Origin: Acidobacteriaceae bacterium
GTDB taxonomy: Bacteria; Acidobacteriota; Terriglobia; Terriglobales; Acidobacteriaceae
Reading direction: 5' to 3'
Length of the DNA: 64,000 nt
NCBI GenBank assembly: GCA_028283625.1
Contig: JAPWKG010000013.1
Span: 1 to 64,000 of the forward strand
The position numbers and the translations under genes are program-made. Positions 1 through 8,120 of the stretch are shown one piece after another (the stretch's first letter is position 1; each line of letters opens with the position of its first letter). The notes beneath the pieces were generated by a model, which saw only the letters and a list, made by a program, of their open reading frames with translations, had not been told where the DNA came from and did no database searches.

Positions 1-219
1 CGCTGCGAAGAGTTCGTCGGCATCACCCTCGCCGACGAGGACCTCGAGCAAACCAGCACCGTGCGGCAGTTCTACGAGCTGATCTGCCGCACGCTCTCGC
101 TCACGCCCGAGCAGAACCTCGCCCGCCTCACGCAACTCCCCACCATCAGCGAGACCGGTAAGCGCGTCCTCCTCTTCTTCCACACCAACAAGACGCTCCC
201 AATCGCCAAAGCCCAATAG
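1..219 (+). CDS. C-terminal end of an acyl-carrier-like protein (partial)
   Basis: Frame 1 is open from the window edge to a TAG at 217-219, giving 72 residues. The visible stretch includes FVGITLADEDLEQTSTVRQF, an acidic segment followed by STV and a helix. That resembles helices II-IV of phosphopantetheine carrier proteins, where the acidic helix after the Ser-attachment site recognises partner enzymes. The attachment serine itself would lie upstream of the window. The tail ending in KTLPIAKAQ is unlike a typical short ACP, so this may be a carrier domain at the end of a longer protein. The family call is an inference from a short fragment; the reading frame is clear. Confidence 0.4.
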   Translation, partial: RCEEFVGITLADEDLEQTSTVRQFYELICRTLSLTPEQNLARLTQLPTISETGKRVLLFFHTNKTLPIAKAQ

Positions 220-255
220 GACCCCCTCCCCGTGCGGCGCTAAGATACTCGCATC

Positions 256-1188
256 ATGCCGAGCCCCCGCAGCCTCACTCGCCGACATCTCCTCCGCAAC
301 ACCAGCGCTCTCCTCCTCGCCTCTACGCTGCCCGGCCGCCTCCTGGCCGAAACCCCGCTCAAGCCCCTCGAAGTTGCCTCAGCCGGCGCCCTTCGCTCCC
401 TGCTCGAAGGCCCACTCGCCACCGCCGCCGCCGCCCAGCTCCAGCTCCAGCTGCACGAGCACGCCGGCGGGGCAGACGCCGTCGCCCAGCAGATCCTCTC
501 CCAGAGCCTCCATCCCGACCTCTTCCTCTCCGTCACCGCCACCCCCATGCAGTCCCTGTTGCACGCCGGGCTCGCCTCTCAGGCGCTGCCCATCGCGCGC
601 TCCGAACTGGTCCTCACCTACAGCGCAAAAAGCCGCTTCGCCCCGCTCTTTGCCCAGGTCGCATCCGGCAAGCTGCCCTGGTGGAAGGCCGTCCAGCAAC
701 CCGGCCTGAAGATCGGCCGCGGGAACCCCGCCGCAGACCCCGGAGCCCGCTGCTTCCTCTTCGCCATGATGCTGGCGGAAAAACACTACAACCTGCCCGG
801 CTTCGCAGAGCGCCTCCTCGGCCCCGCGCAAAACCCTGCACAGCTTCTGCCCAACGTGCCTGCTTTGCTGCAAAGCGGAGAAATCGACCTTTCCGCCTCC
901 TACAAAATGAGCGCCATCGCCTCGGCAACGCCTTTTCTCCCGCTCGCTCCCGAGATCAACCTCAGCCAAACCAGCGTCGCAACCGCTAACCCTGACATCG
1001 CGCTCGATCTCGACGGCCGACACTTCCGTCCCGACCCCATCGTCTTCTACGCCGCCGCGCTCAGCTCCGCGCCCAGCCCGGCAGCGGCGCAGAGCTTCCT
1101 GCACTGGCTGCTCACCCCTGAAACGCAAAGCATCTTCTCCAGCCACAGCTTCGAAAGCGCCTCGGGCCTGCCCGTCCTCACCGCCTAG
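256..1188 (+). CDS. Tat-exported molybdate/tungstate-type substrate-binding protein
   Basis: A 310-residue protein with an N-terminal twin-arginine signal (TRRHLLRN, then a hydrophobic stretch ending near LLAE, about residue 32). The mature part looks like the type-2 periplasmic binding fold of the ModA/WtpA class. It starts with LEVASAGALRSLLEG, has an ARSELVLTYS strand in the middle, and carries the block DPGARCFLFAMMLAEKHY, which resembles the helix near the oxyanion site in WtpA-like proteins. In this family the protein delivers molybdate or tungstate to an ABC permease. No permease or ATPase gene is adjacent, so it must pair with components elsewhere. ATG start, 36 bp after the upstream stop. 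Ligand identity is not determined by the sequence. Confidence 0.7.
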   Translation: MPSPRSLTRRHLLRNTSALLLASTLPGRLLAETPLKPLEVASAGALRSLLEGPLATAAAAQLQLQLHEHAGGADAVAQQILSQSLHPDLFLSVTATPMQSLLHAGLASQALPIARSELVLTYSAKSRFAPLFAQVASGKLPWWKAVQQPGLKIGRGNPAADPGARCFLFAMMLAEKHYNLPGFAERLLGPAQNPAQLLPNVPALLQSGEIDLSASYKMSAIASATPFLPLAPEINLSQTSVATANPDIALDLDGRHFRPDPIVFYAAALSSAPSPAAAQSFLHWLLTPETQSIFSSHSFESASGLPVLTA

Positions 1189-1217
1189 GCTCCGGGAGCC
1201 ACGCAGAAAAAAGTGAA

Positions 1218-1241
1218 GGTCCAGACCTCGAGGTCTGGACC
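1218..1241. terminator. Perfect 24-bp palindrome, probable bidirectional terminator
   Basis: Positions 1218-1241 are exactly self-complementary, with 12-base arms GGTCCAGACCTC and GAGGTCTGGACC. An A-rich run (about 1206-1212) precedes it and a T-rich run (about 1244-1253) follows, so an RNA hairpin would have a U-rich tail in either direction. It sits between the binding-protein gene (plus) and the end of the small membrane gene (minus). This is the expected place for a shared terminator of convergent genes. Confidence 0.7.
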
Positions 1242-1321
1242 TATCTTCTTTTTCATCAAAACTTTAGGCCGAAAACCACCCGTGGGCTTCTGGCCGGAAT
1301 TACGCATCCTCGTCAGAGACG

Positions 1322-1648
1322 CTAGGGCAACCCCCGCACCCAGCGATGAACCCCAAAGTCCATCAAGACGCTGCAGGCCAGCAGTGCCAGGCTGATCATC
1401 CCCGCACCAGCCATCCAGCTCAGCGCAACATGCCCCTTCTGCACCAGCACATCCAGCAGGCCGAAGACCAGCACCAGTACGGCGGCCTCGGCAAAGAACG
1501 AAGAACAGCGGCGAGCCGCAATCGAAAGCAGCTCAGCTCGTCCGGTCGTTCGCGTCGCACTCAGCGACTCATTGCGCGCCACCAGGCGTGGTCCGCGCAC
1601 TTCTGTTTCCTTTTTCCCAATGAAATTGAGGTGAAGCATACAACACAT
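1322..1648 (-). CDS. Small two-helix membrane protein of unknown function
   Basis: A 108-residue protein. The first 50 residues are polar and basic. Two predicted membrane segments follow, roughly residues 53-70 (EAAVLVLVFGLLDVLV) and 79-97 (WMAGAGMISLALLACSVLM), and it ends HRWVRGLP. I do not recognise the family. Codons are rich in G/C at the third position, as in the neighbouring genes, which supports real coding. An internal ATG at 1639 has a better-spaced AAGGA upstream and may be the true start, giving 105 residues. It lies downstream of the diguanylate cyclase on the same strand and may be co-transcribed with it. Confidence 0.55.
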   Translation of the reverse strand: MCCMLHLNFIGKKETEVRGPRLVARNESLSATRTTGRAELLSIAARRCSSFFAEAAVLVLVFGLLDVLVQKGHVALSWMAGAGMISLALLACSVLMDFGVHRWVRGLP

Positions 1649-1738
1649 CCTTGTACTGCCTGCTTCCAGTCTGCTCCCAAACCCCTCAATCCGTCATCAA
1701 CGCCCCGTAAATGGACAAACACGCTTCCCGGTAAAGGT

Positions 1739-3064
1739 TCAGCCTGCCGCCGAGCTGAGAATCGGCGTATCGTCGTCCCCCTGCCCGTGCTTGTTCACAT
1801 ACATCTCACTATCCGCGCGCTGGCACAACGCGTCTCCATCCTTGGCTTCGTCCGGAAAGATGGCAAACCCTACGCTCAAAGAAGGCACAATCACCGTCCC
1901 CGAACGAGCCAGCGTCACAGGTTGCGCAATCGCTTCGCGGAACTTCACCGCCAGCACAGTAGCCTGGCGACGCACCGCGGCCAGCGAATCCACTGTCTCC
2001 CCCTTACGCAGCCCGATAAAGTCCGTCGCAATGAGCAGGAACTCGTCACCGCCAACACGCGCCAGCGTATCTGACTCTCTCGTAATCGTGCGCAACCGGT
2101 CCGATACCGTACACAGCAACTCATCCCCCACACTGTGCCCCAACGTATCGTTTACCTGCTTAAATCCATTCAGATCCATGTTGAAGACCACGAGCCGTGT
2201 CCTGCTGCGCCGCGCGCGCGCAATCGCCTGATCGAGGCGGTCTTCAAAGAGGCGGCGATTCGCCAAGCCCGTCAGCTCATCGTGCAAAGACTCATACTCT
2301 GCGCGTGCGCCATTTTCCTCCAGCGACACAATCAGCAATCCAAACATGACCACAAACTTCTGTAGGTCCCAAACCTGGTCCAGCAACGGCACCCAATCGT
2401 GACGGCTCCGTGTAATCCACGGATGAAACAGAAAACAACCCGCCCAGACGAAGAAGCCCACCACAACGACAATGCGGCCTTTTCTCGAAGGAGGCAGGCT
2501 GCTGTAGTAGGCAATCCCCGCGAGCGCAAAGTGCAGGCTCAAAGCGGTGTAGGTCGCCTGGCGTAAATCTCCCAGCCACCACAGCACCAGCAACGGCACC
2601 CAGATCGCAACGACCTCAATCGCGCGCCGAACGGGGTAGCGCAACAGGTAGCAACAAACCAACGTGGCCAGAAGGCCGACCACGCCCACCCACACATAAA
2701 GCGATCTGGACTCCAGCCTCGCCCCATAGAAACCAAGCTCGAACATCAAGGGGATGCAGAAGACGGAGAAGTATAGAATCGGTCGATTCCACGTAGAGAT
2801 TTCCGAATCTGCCGCATAGAGAAACGTCACCGCAGCCACGATGTAGGCATTAAGCGCGATGATGTGCATCACATTGTGCAACCAGGCCCCGGTCGGCATC
2901 TGGTAAACCATGCGCGCCATACCCTCAACCGCGATCAGAGAAAGCGCAATCGCCCATGGCTGAACTCTGCCCACTTCATGCCGGCGCAGTCGCACCAGGA
3001 TCACGGACATAAGAGCAAACGCCACGAGCTCAGGCAGATCAAGGTAAAAGGACAGATTTTTCAC
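1739..3064 (-). CDS. Membrane-anchored diguanylate cyclase (GGDEF)
   Basis: A 441-residue protein. The N-terminal half has about eight hydrophobic segments (residues about 8-250) that form a membrane sensor region I cannot assign to a named MASE domain. The C-terminal GGDEF domain begins near HDELTGLANRRLFEDRL (about 261). It has the metal-binding Asp in NMDLNGFKQVND (Asp297) and an intact GGDEF at 338-342. RESD at 329-332, five residues before GGDEF, matches the RxxD inhibitory site, so product feedback is expected. The enzyme makes cyclic di-GMP from two GTP. GTG start with a weak RBS. The flagellar genes at 20-25 kb are a plausible but unproven target. Confidence 0.88.
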   Translation of the reverse strand: MKNLSFYLDLPELVAFALMSVILVRLRRHEVGRVQPWAIALSLIAVEGMARMVYQMPTGAWLHNVMHIIALNAYIVAAVTFLYAADSEISTWNRPILYFSVFCIPLMFELGFYGARLESRSLYVWVGVVGLLATLVCCYLLRYPVRRAIEVVAIWVPLLVLWWLGDLRQATYTALSLHFALAGIAYYSSLPPSRKGRIVVVVGFFVWAGCFLFHPWITRSRHDWVPLLDQVWDLQKFVVMFGLLIVSLEENGARAEYESLHDELTGLANRRLFEDRLDQAIARARRSRTRLVVFNMDLNGFKQVNDTLGHSVGDELLCTVSDRLRTITRESDTLARVGGDEFLLIATDFIGLRKGETVDSLAAVRRQATVLAVKFREAIAQPVTLARSGTVIVPSLSVGFAIFPDEAKDGDALCQRADSEMYVNKHGQGDDDTPILSSAAG

Positions 3065-3278
3065 AGTTCGCCCATCAAAATATCAACGTTTACAGATTCT
3101 CGCATCCCACTTCCTCGGAAAACATGCCACCTCCCGGTGATGCCTGTCCCAAATGAGTCAGCCATACAACCCTGATGTGGGATGACGCTACAAGCTGTCT
3201 GTCGCTCCCTTAGCCTTCGCACCCCTCCACAACGCCGAGCGTTCAGATTTTGGAGAAGAAACAACTACACTAGAGAGG

Positions 3279-3929
3279 ATGACGAGCACCGAATCCCTGC
3301 AATCGCGACTGGACGAAATCACGGCACAAACCCGCTCCCTGGTACAGCCGGAGCGACTGGCCATTATGGAAGCGCACGTCGCAGAGCTGTTCGCTACAGG
3401 GATTGAAGACCGTATGCTGCAGCCGGGCAGCGTCGCACCAGAGTTTGCTCTGCCAGACGCTACGACCGGAAAGCTGGTGCGTTCTGCGGACCTGCTCGCA
3501 ATGGGCCCACTCGTTATTACGTTCTTTCGCGGCCGTTGGTGTCCGTATGACATGACTGAGCTGATGGCCTGGCAGGAGGCTTACGCCGAGGTTCGCGAAC
3601 ACGGCGCCTTTCTTGTCGGAATCTCACCACAGCTACAGCGTCAGAACGATTTCACCGCAGGTCAGCACCGCATCACCTTCCCTCTGCTTACGGACACAGG
3701 CTGCACGCTCGCTGAAAAGTTCGGCATCGCCTATGCCCTGCCGGAGCCGATGCAACATCATTACCGCTCCATGCTTGTGAACATCCCTTTTATCAATGGG
3801 GATGCGACGTGGCGTCTGCCGTTGGCTGCAACGTTCGTGCTCGACTCCGACCGCGTTGTCCGGTTTGCCGCCGCCTACGCCGACCATCGCGTGCGCCCGG
3901 AGCCCTCCGAGATTCTCGCTCTGCTGTGA
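3279..3929 (+). CDS. Peroxiredoxin-like (AhpC/TSA) protein with a CxxD site
   Basis: A 216-residue protein with a helical N-terminal extension (about 1-45) and a thioredoxin-fold redoxin domain. The domain runs from PGSVAPEFALPDATTGKLV to FVLDSDRVVRFAAAYADHR. The signature FFRGRWCPYD matches the peroxiredoxin-like family motif (usually FxRGxWCPYC) except that the second Cys is Asp91. Cys88 is the expected peroxidatic residue. Another Cys near residue 146 (TDTGCTLAEKFG) could act as a resolving residue. Related proteins reduce peroxides at the expense of thiols in the cytoplasm. It stands alone, divergent from the GGDEF gene. ATG start chosen because the upstream frame has no better start. Confidence 0.78.
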   Translation: MTSTESLQSRLDEITAQTRSLVQPERLAIMEAHVAELFATGIEDRMLQPGSVAPEFALPDATTGKLVRSADLLAMGPLVITFFRGRWCPYDMTELMAWQEAYAEVREHGAFLVGISPQLQRQNDFTAGQHRITFPLLTDTGCTLAEKFGIAYALPEPMQHHYRSMLVNIPFINGDATWRLPLAATFVLDSDRVVRFAAAYADHRVRPEPSEILALL

Positions 3930-4028
3930 GCGATATACGGACGTTTGACCACGCATTGATGCGATAGCCTTCCGCAAGTGAAATAATGCTCCTGACGCTT
4001 GAACGCGATTCCGATAGGAGCAATTGTC

Positions 4029-5645
4029 TTGAGTAAACATCTGACCTCACTGCCTGAATGGAAAGCGCTGGCCGCGCACGCCGCCGAACTGAAGAACGTA
4101 CACCTGCGGGAACTCTTCGCGAAGGACTCTTCGCGTGGAACCAAGTTCACCGCTGAGGCAGCAGGCCTCTACCTGGATTATTCGAAGAACCGCATCACCG
4201 AAGAGACGGTAAAGCTTCTGATTGCGCTGGCCGAGGCTTCTCAGCTGAAGGCTCGCACCGAAGCGATGTTCACCGGTGAAAAGATCAACATCACGGAAAA
4301 CCGTGCCGTACTGCACGTTGCCTTGCGCGCTCCCAAGACCGAGAAGATCCTCGTCGACGGGGAAGACGTTGTGCCTGAAGTACACGCCGTGCTCGAAAAG
4401 ATGGCCGGCTTTGCCGAAAAGGTTCGCTCGGGCGCATGGCTCGGCTATACCGGCAAGCGCATCAAGAACATCGTCAACATCGGTATCGGTGGCTCCGACC
4501 TCGGTCCGGTGATGGCGTATGAGGCACTTAAGCACTACTCGAACCGCGATCTCACCTTCCGCTTTGTCTCCAATGTGGACGGTACGGACTTTGCGGAAGC
4601 GGTGCATGACCTCAACGCAGAAGAGACCCTGTTCCTGGTCGCCTCGAAGACCTTCACCACGCTGGAGACCATGACCAACGCGCACTCTGCGCGTACCTGG
4701 GCACTGGCTACCCTGAAGCAGACCGAAGCAATCGCCAGCCACTTCGTCGCCATCTCGACCAACGAGAAGGAAGTAGCGAAGTTCGGTATCGATACACAGA
4801 ACATGTTCGGTTTCTGGGACTGGGTCGGCGGCCGCTACTCGATGGATTCCGCCATCGGCCTTTCCACGATGCTTGCCATCGGTCCCAACAACTTCCGTGA
4901 ACTGCTCGACGGCTTCCACGATATGGACGTGCACTTCCGCACGACTCCGATCGAAAAGAACCTGCCTGCCCTGCTCGGCCTGCTGTCGGTCTGGTACACG
5001 GAGTTCTTCGACGCACAAACCGTCGCAATTCTCCCCTACGACCAGTACCTGAAGCGCTTCCCGGCTTACCTCCAGCAGCTCACGATGGAGTCCAACGGCA
5101 AGCACGTAACGCTTGAAGGCAAGACGGTGGACTACCAGACCGGCCCGATCTACTGGGGCGAGCCCGGCACCAACGGTCAGCACTCCTTCTATCAGCTCAT
5201 TCATCAGGGCACGCGCCTGATCCCTTGCGACTTCATCGGCTTCTCCAAGACGCTGAACCCGCTCGGCAACCATCACGACCTGCTGATGGCCAACGTCTTC
5301 GCACAAACCGAAGCTCTAGCCTTTGGCAAGACCGCCGAAGAGGTCAAGGCAGAGGGTGTTGCAGACGCGCTCGTTCCGCACAAGGTCTTCGAGGGCAACC
5401 GTCCGTCGAACACAATCCTGGCCGAGAAGCTCACCCCGCGCCTGCTGGGTTCGCTCGTCGCGCTGTATGAGCACGCCGTGTTCACGCAGGGCGTGATCTG
5501 GCAGATCGACTCGTTTGATCAGTGGGGCGTCGAGCTGGGCAAGGTTCTGGCTTCGCGCATCATCAAGGAAATCGCTTCCGACACGGAGCTGAAGCACGAT
5601 TCCTCAACCAACAACCTGATCACGCGCTACAAGTCCAAGAAGTAG
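4029..5645 (+). CDS. pgi: Glucose-6-phosphate isomerase
   Basis: A 538-residue PGI, the enzyme that interconverts glucose 6-phosphate and fructose 6-phosphate in the cytoplasm. Diagnostic blocks include [18 protein letters not shown] (phosphate binding), the substrate-binding [13 protein letters not shown], and the PGI signature [10 protein letters not shown] near the C-terminus. The length matches the long PGI of the E. coli type. I place the start at TTG 4029, giving [22 protein letters not shown] at 4017-4020 lies 8 bases upstream, and the N-terminus then aligns with known PGIs. The in-frame TTG at 3999 would put that GGAG inside the coding region. A strong terminator follows. Confidence 0.96.
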   Translation: MSKHLTSLPEWKALAAHAAELKNVHLRELFAKDSSRGTKFTAEAAGLYLDYSKNRITEETVKLLIALAEASQLKARTEAMFTGEKINITENRAVLHVALRAPKTEKILVDGEDVVPEVHAVLEKMAGFAEKVRSGAWLGYTGKRIKNIVNIGIGGSDLGPVMAYEALKHYSNRDLTFRFVSNVDGTDFAEAVHDLNAEETLFLVASKTFTTLETMTNAHSARTWALATLKQTEAIASHFVAISTNEKEVAKFGIDTQNMFGFWDWVGGRYSMDSAIGLSTMLAIGPNNFRELLDGFHDMDVHFRTTPIEKNLPALLGLLSVWYTEFFDAQTVAILPYDQYLKRFPAYLQQLTMESNGKHVTLEGKTVDYQTGPIYWGEPGTNGQHSFYQLIHQGTRLIPCDFIGFSKTLNPLGNHHDLLMANVFAQTEALAFGKTAEEVKAEGVADALVPHKVFEGNRPSNTILAEKLTPRLLGSLVALYEHAVFTQGVIWQIDSFDQWGVELGKVLASRIIKEIASDTELKHDSSTNNLITRYKSKK

Positions 5646-5667
5646 TTCGTACTACAGTAGTTCCTTC

Positions 5668-5710
5668 AAAGCGCCACTTCTCGGTTTCCCTGAGAAGTGG
5701 CGCTTTTTGC
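5668..5710 (+). terminator. Intrinsic terminator after pgi
   Basis: A 15-bp perfect stem, AAAGCGCCACTTCTC (5668-5682) paired with GAGAAGTGGCGCTTT (5692-5706), with a 9-base loop and a T run in and after the right arm. It begins 23 bases after the pgi stop. Confidence 0.9.
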
Positions 5711-5836
5711 GACATGTCGCGACCGATAATCGACAAAGCTGTGCGAAATACTTGATCTCGGCTATTCGTGCGCTTATCGTAGTTCTTAGCGCGGCCGATC
5801 TTCAACGGCGGCGTTGGAAGGAATTCCAGAGAAAAC

Positions 5837-6700
5837 ATGCAGACTTTAACAGCTCCTGCCGTTTCGTCCTCGCCTACGACCGAACCTGCCCCTGCAGCCG
5901 CGAAAGCGAAAATGCTGCCGGCAGCAGCCCTCGAAGTCTACACAGGTGATCCGAACTTTATGGCCTCGCTCGCGCGAGGCCTTGTTGTTATCCAGGCTTT
6001 TACTCCCCAGATGCCCCAGATGACCATTTCGCAGCTGAGCCTCCGCACGGGGCTTTCGCGCGCTGCGGTACGCCGTTGTCTGTATACCCTGGTCAAGCTC
6101 GGCTTTGCCGGCGCGGATGAGGCTCAGCGGTACTCGCTGCGCCCGAAGATGCTCACCCTGGCCAACACCTACACCGCTTCCAGCACGCTGGCCAACGCCG
6201 CACAGCCGATCCTGGAGCGCATGTCGGCCGCCTATGGCGAAAGCTTCTCCGTAGCCACGCTGGATGGCGATGACATCGTCTACATCGCCCGCACGACCGT
6301 TACGCGCGTCATGTCGGTCGATCTGCACATCGGCTCGCGCCTGCCGGCCTTCTGTACCAGCATGGGACGCGTCTTGCTGGCGTATCTGCCGCAGGATCAG
6401 ATGGAGTCTTACTTCTCGCGCGTTCACATGCAGCAGTACACCCCCAAGACCATCGTTTCGCAGGAAAAGCTTCGCCTGGCCCTGCGCAACGTCCGCCGCA
6501 ACGGCTATGCTCTTTGCGATCAGGAGTTTGAGGTCGGTCTTCGCTCCATCGCCGTCCCGGTTCAGGCCCCGAATGGCCGCGTAGTGGCCACGGTGAACCT
6601 GAGCGGACACGCGCCGCGCATGCCGATGCTGGAGATGCAGACGCGCTTTCTGCCGCCCCTGCGCGCGGCTGCGATGGAATTAAGCGCATTCCTTCGCTAA
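5837..6700 (+). CDS. IclR-family transcriptional regulator
   Basis: A 287-residue regulator. An Ala/Pro-rich N-terminal tail (1-35) precedes a winged helix-turn-helix (about 45-105; MTISQLSLRTGLSRAAVRRC, then KLGFAGADEAQRYSL). The C-terminal effector-binding IclR domain starts near residue 120 and includes LHIGSRLPAFCTSMGRVLLA and RNGYALCDQEFEVGLRSIAV. It looks closest to the PcaR/PobR subgroup, which controls aromatic-acid pathways, but no such genes are adjacent, so its target is unknown. The first ATG (5837) is used; a later ATG at codon 26 is a possible alternative. It stands between the pgi terminator and an intergenic inverted repeat. Confidence 0.9.
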   Translation: MQTLTAPAVSSSPTTEPAPAAAKAKMLPAAALEVYTGDPNFMASLARGLVVIQAFTPQMPQMTISQLSLRTGLSRAAVRRCLYTLVKLGFAGADEAQRYSLRPKMLTLANTYTASSTLANAAQPILERMSAAYGESFSVATLDGDDIVYIARTTVTRVMSVDLHIGSRLPAFCTSMGRVLLAYLPQDQMESYFSRVHMQQYTPKTIVSQEKLRLALRNVRRNGYALCDQEFEVGLRSIAVPVQAPNGRVVATVNLSGHAPRMPMLEMQTRFLPPLRAAAMELSAFLR

Positions 6701-6758
6701 TCGAAACGCCAAGGCTCGTTTTTTCAATCTGATAGAAGTCGGGTGTCACCTTTACACA

Positions 6759-6855
6759 GCCCTCGACCGTCCAATGGAACATACACCTGTGCGCAATCAG
6801 CGTTGCAGGCGTAGCGCACTGCAGAAGGGGGCAGGCGCAGAGAACGGTCGAGGGC
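6759..6855. repeat. Long-range 12-bp inverted repeat of unknown role
   Basis: GCCCTCGACCGT at 6759-6770 is the exact reverse complement of ACGGTCGAGGGC at 6844-6855, separated by 73 bases. The interior contains a smaller pair, GTGCGC (6789-6794) and GCGCAC (6814-6819). The element fills the middle of the 247-bp gap between the IclR gene and the SGNH gene and contains no convincing ORF. Just after the iclR stop a weak 5-bp hairpin followed by TTTTTT (about 6704-6724) could act as a terminator. The repeat could be a structured RNA leader, an operator pair or a remnant repeat; I recognise no known family. Confidence 0.5.
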
Positions 6856-6947
6856 GCATCAACGGCTAACGTGTTCTATTTTCACGCGCTTGTCGTTTTT
6901 CCAGGAACCTCTGAGCCGTTTTCGTGTTACTACTCCCTCAGAGCCCG

Positions 6948-8042
6948 ATGAGTCAGACTTTCGAGATAAGCAGCAGCGTTTCTTCAGTTCCCGAAAAGGC
7001 ACAAGCTCTGCCTGCGGTACTTCGCTGGTTAAGGTCGCATCCGGAGGTCGTCTACTGCCTCTTCGTGGTCCTTTTGCCGGTTCTCGCCATTCCAGCGTTC
7101 ATCGCCTTGGGAAAATCTGACTTTTTCCTCCATCACGGGGCCAGCGTCTGGGTGCAATCCAACGATGCCGTCTTCAACATGACGCATCGCAACTGCGACG
7201 TGCTGATCTTTGGCGACTCCACCGCGATGACCGGAATCGACCCGGAAATTGTTGAAGGAAGCACAGGCTTTCACGTCTGCAATATCTCGGTGACCAATGC
7301 GGTACTCGCCGTTACCGGAAATCTGACACTGGACTCCTACCTAAGCCGCAATCCCCACCCTCGCGTGCTGGTCGTACAACTCTCTCCGGATGACTTCCAG
7401 AAAGAAAACCGCGTCTGGCACCACACGATCTATGCCGAAGGCCTTCTTGAGCTGCTTCGCCACGGCTCTCCGGAAGAAGCGCACAAAGTTCTGTTCGAGC
7501 ATCCTCATGAGGCCGTTGCCTTTGCGGGCTACGCCGCCGGCTTTTCCGCCTATTACGCCATCAAAGATGTCTGGTTCCGCGTAACGCACATGCGCCCCGA
7601 GGAAGATACCGTGCAGGTACGCAACGGCTTCTTTACACCGCCCTCGCCTCCGCGCACCTACTGCGACAGCACGCCAACCAGCATCGATCAGGGCGGCAGC
7701 ACTTTTGCCCGCTCCCTTACCGAGAACTACCGCTCCCATTACTCGGATCAGAACTCGGTCGTGCTGGTCGACGTCGCTCCGATTCCCTCCTGTGACAGCA
7801 ACCTCAAGGCGTTTACCAACCAACTGCAGGGCGTGACCAGCAATAATCTGCAGGCCTTGCCCATTGGCCTCTTCAACGATGGGCGACACTACACCGCCTT
7901 TGGTTCCCGCGTCGTGAGCACACTGCTTGCACGCCAGATCAACCAGGTCGCACTGGAAAATCCATCCATCGACAACCGGACCCCGCTCAATACGCAGACT
8001 CTGACGGCCACCCTGCAGCCCATCTCCGCTACTCAGCCATAA
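6948..8042 (+). CDS. Membrane-anchored SGNH-hydrolase-like protein, MBOAT partner
   Basis: A 364-residue protein starting at ATG 6948 (a GTG at 6924 is in frame but less likely). One N-terminal membrane segment (about residues 35-55, YCLFVVLLPVLAIPAFIAL) is followed by an extracytoplasmic domain. VLIFGDSTAMTGID contains the SGNH block-I nucleophile Ser91. NDGRHYTAFGSRV near the C-terminus supplies the Asp311-x-x-His314 pair of block V. Together with the MBOAT gene 78 bp downstream, this matches two-component polysaccharide or peptidoglycan O-acylation systems such as AlgI/AlgX-J and PatA/PatB. In those systems the MBOAT passes acyl groups across the membrane and the SGNH protein places them on sugar. 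The substrate here is unknown. Confidence 0.65.
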   Translation: MSQTFEISSSVSSVPEKAQALPAVLRWLRSHPEVVYCLFVVLLPVLAIPAFIALGKSDFFLHHGASVWVQSNDAVFNMTHRNCDVLIFGDSTAMTGIDPEIVEGSTGFHVCNISVTNAVLAVTGNLTLDSYLSRNPHPRVLVVQLSPDDFQKENRVWHHTIYAEGLLELLRHGSPEEAHKVLFEHPHEAVAFAGYAAGFSAYYAIKDVWFRVTHMRPEEDTVQVRNGFFTPPSPPRTYCDSTPTSIDQGGSTFARSLTENYRSHYSDQNSVVLVDVAPIPSCDSNLKAFTNQLQGVTSNNLQALPIGLFNDGRHYTAFGSRVVSTLLARQINQVALENPSIDNRTPLNTQTLTATLQPISATQP

Positions 8043-8120
8043 CTTTTCACGCTCTTCAGCAGAGTGCCGCTGGAAGCCTTTTGTCTGGCGCGCGCAGCAA
8101 CGTTATCCTCTCCACAATCG

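Noticed and set aside
4047-5306. Long open frame antisense to pgi (419 codons)
   Set aside because: It mirrors the codon-position composition of pgi on the other strand and shows no family sequence or RBS.
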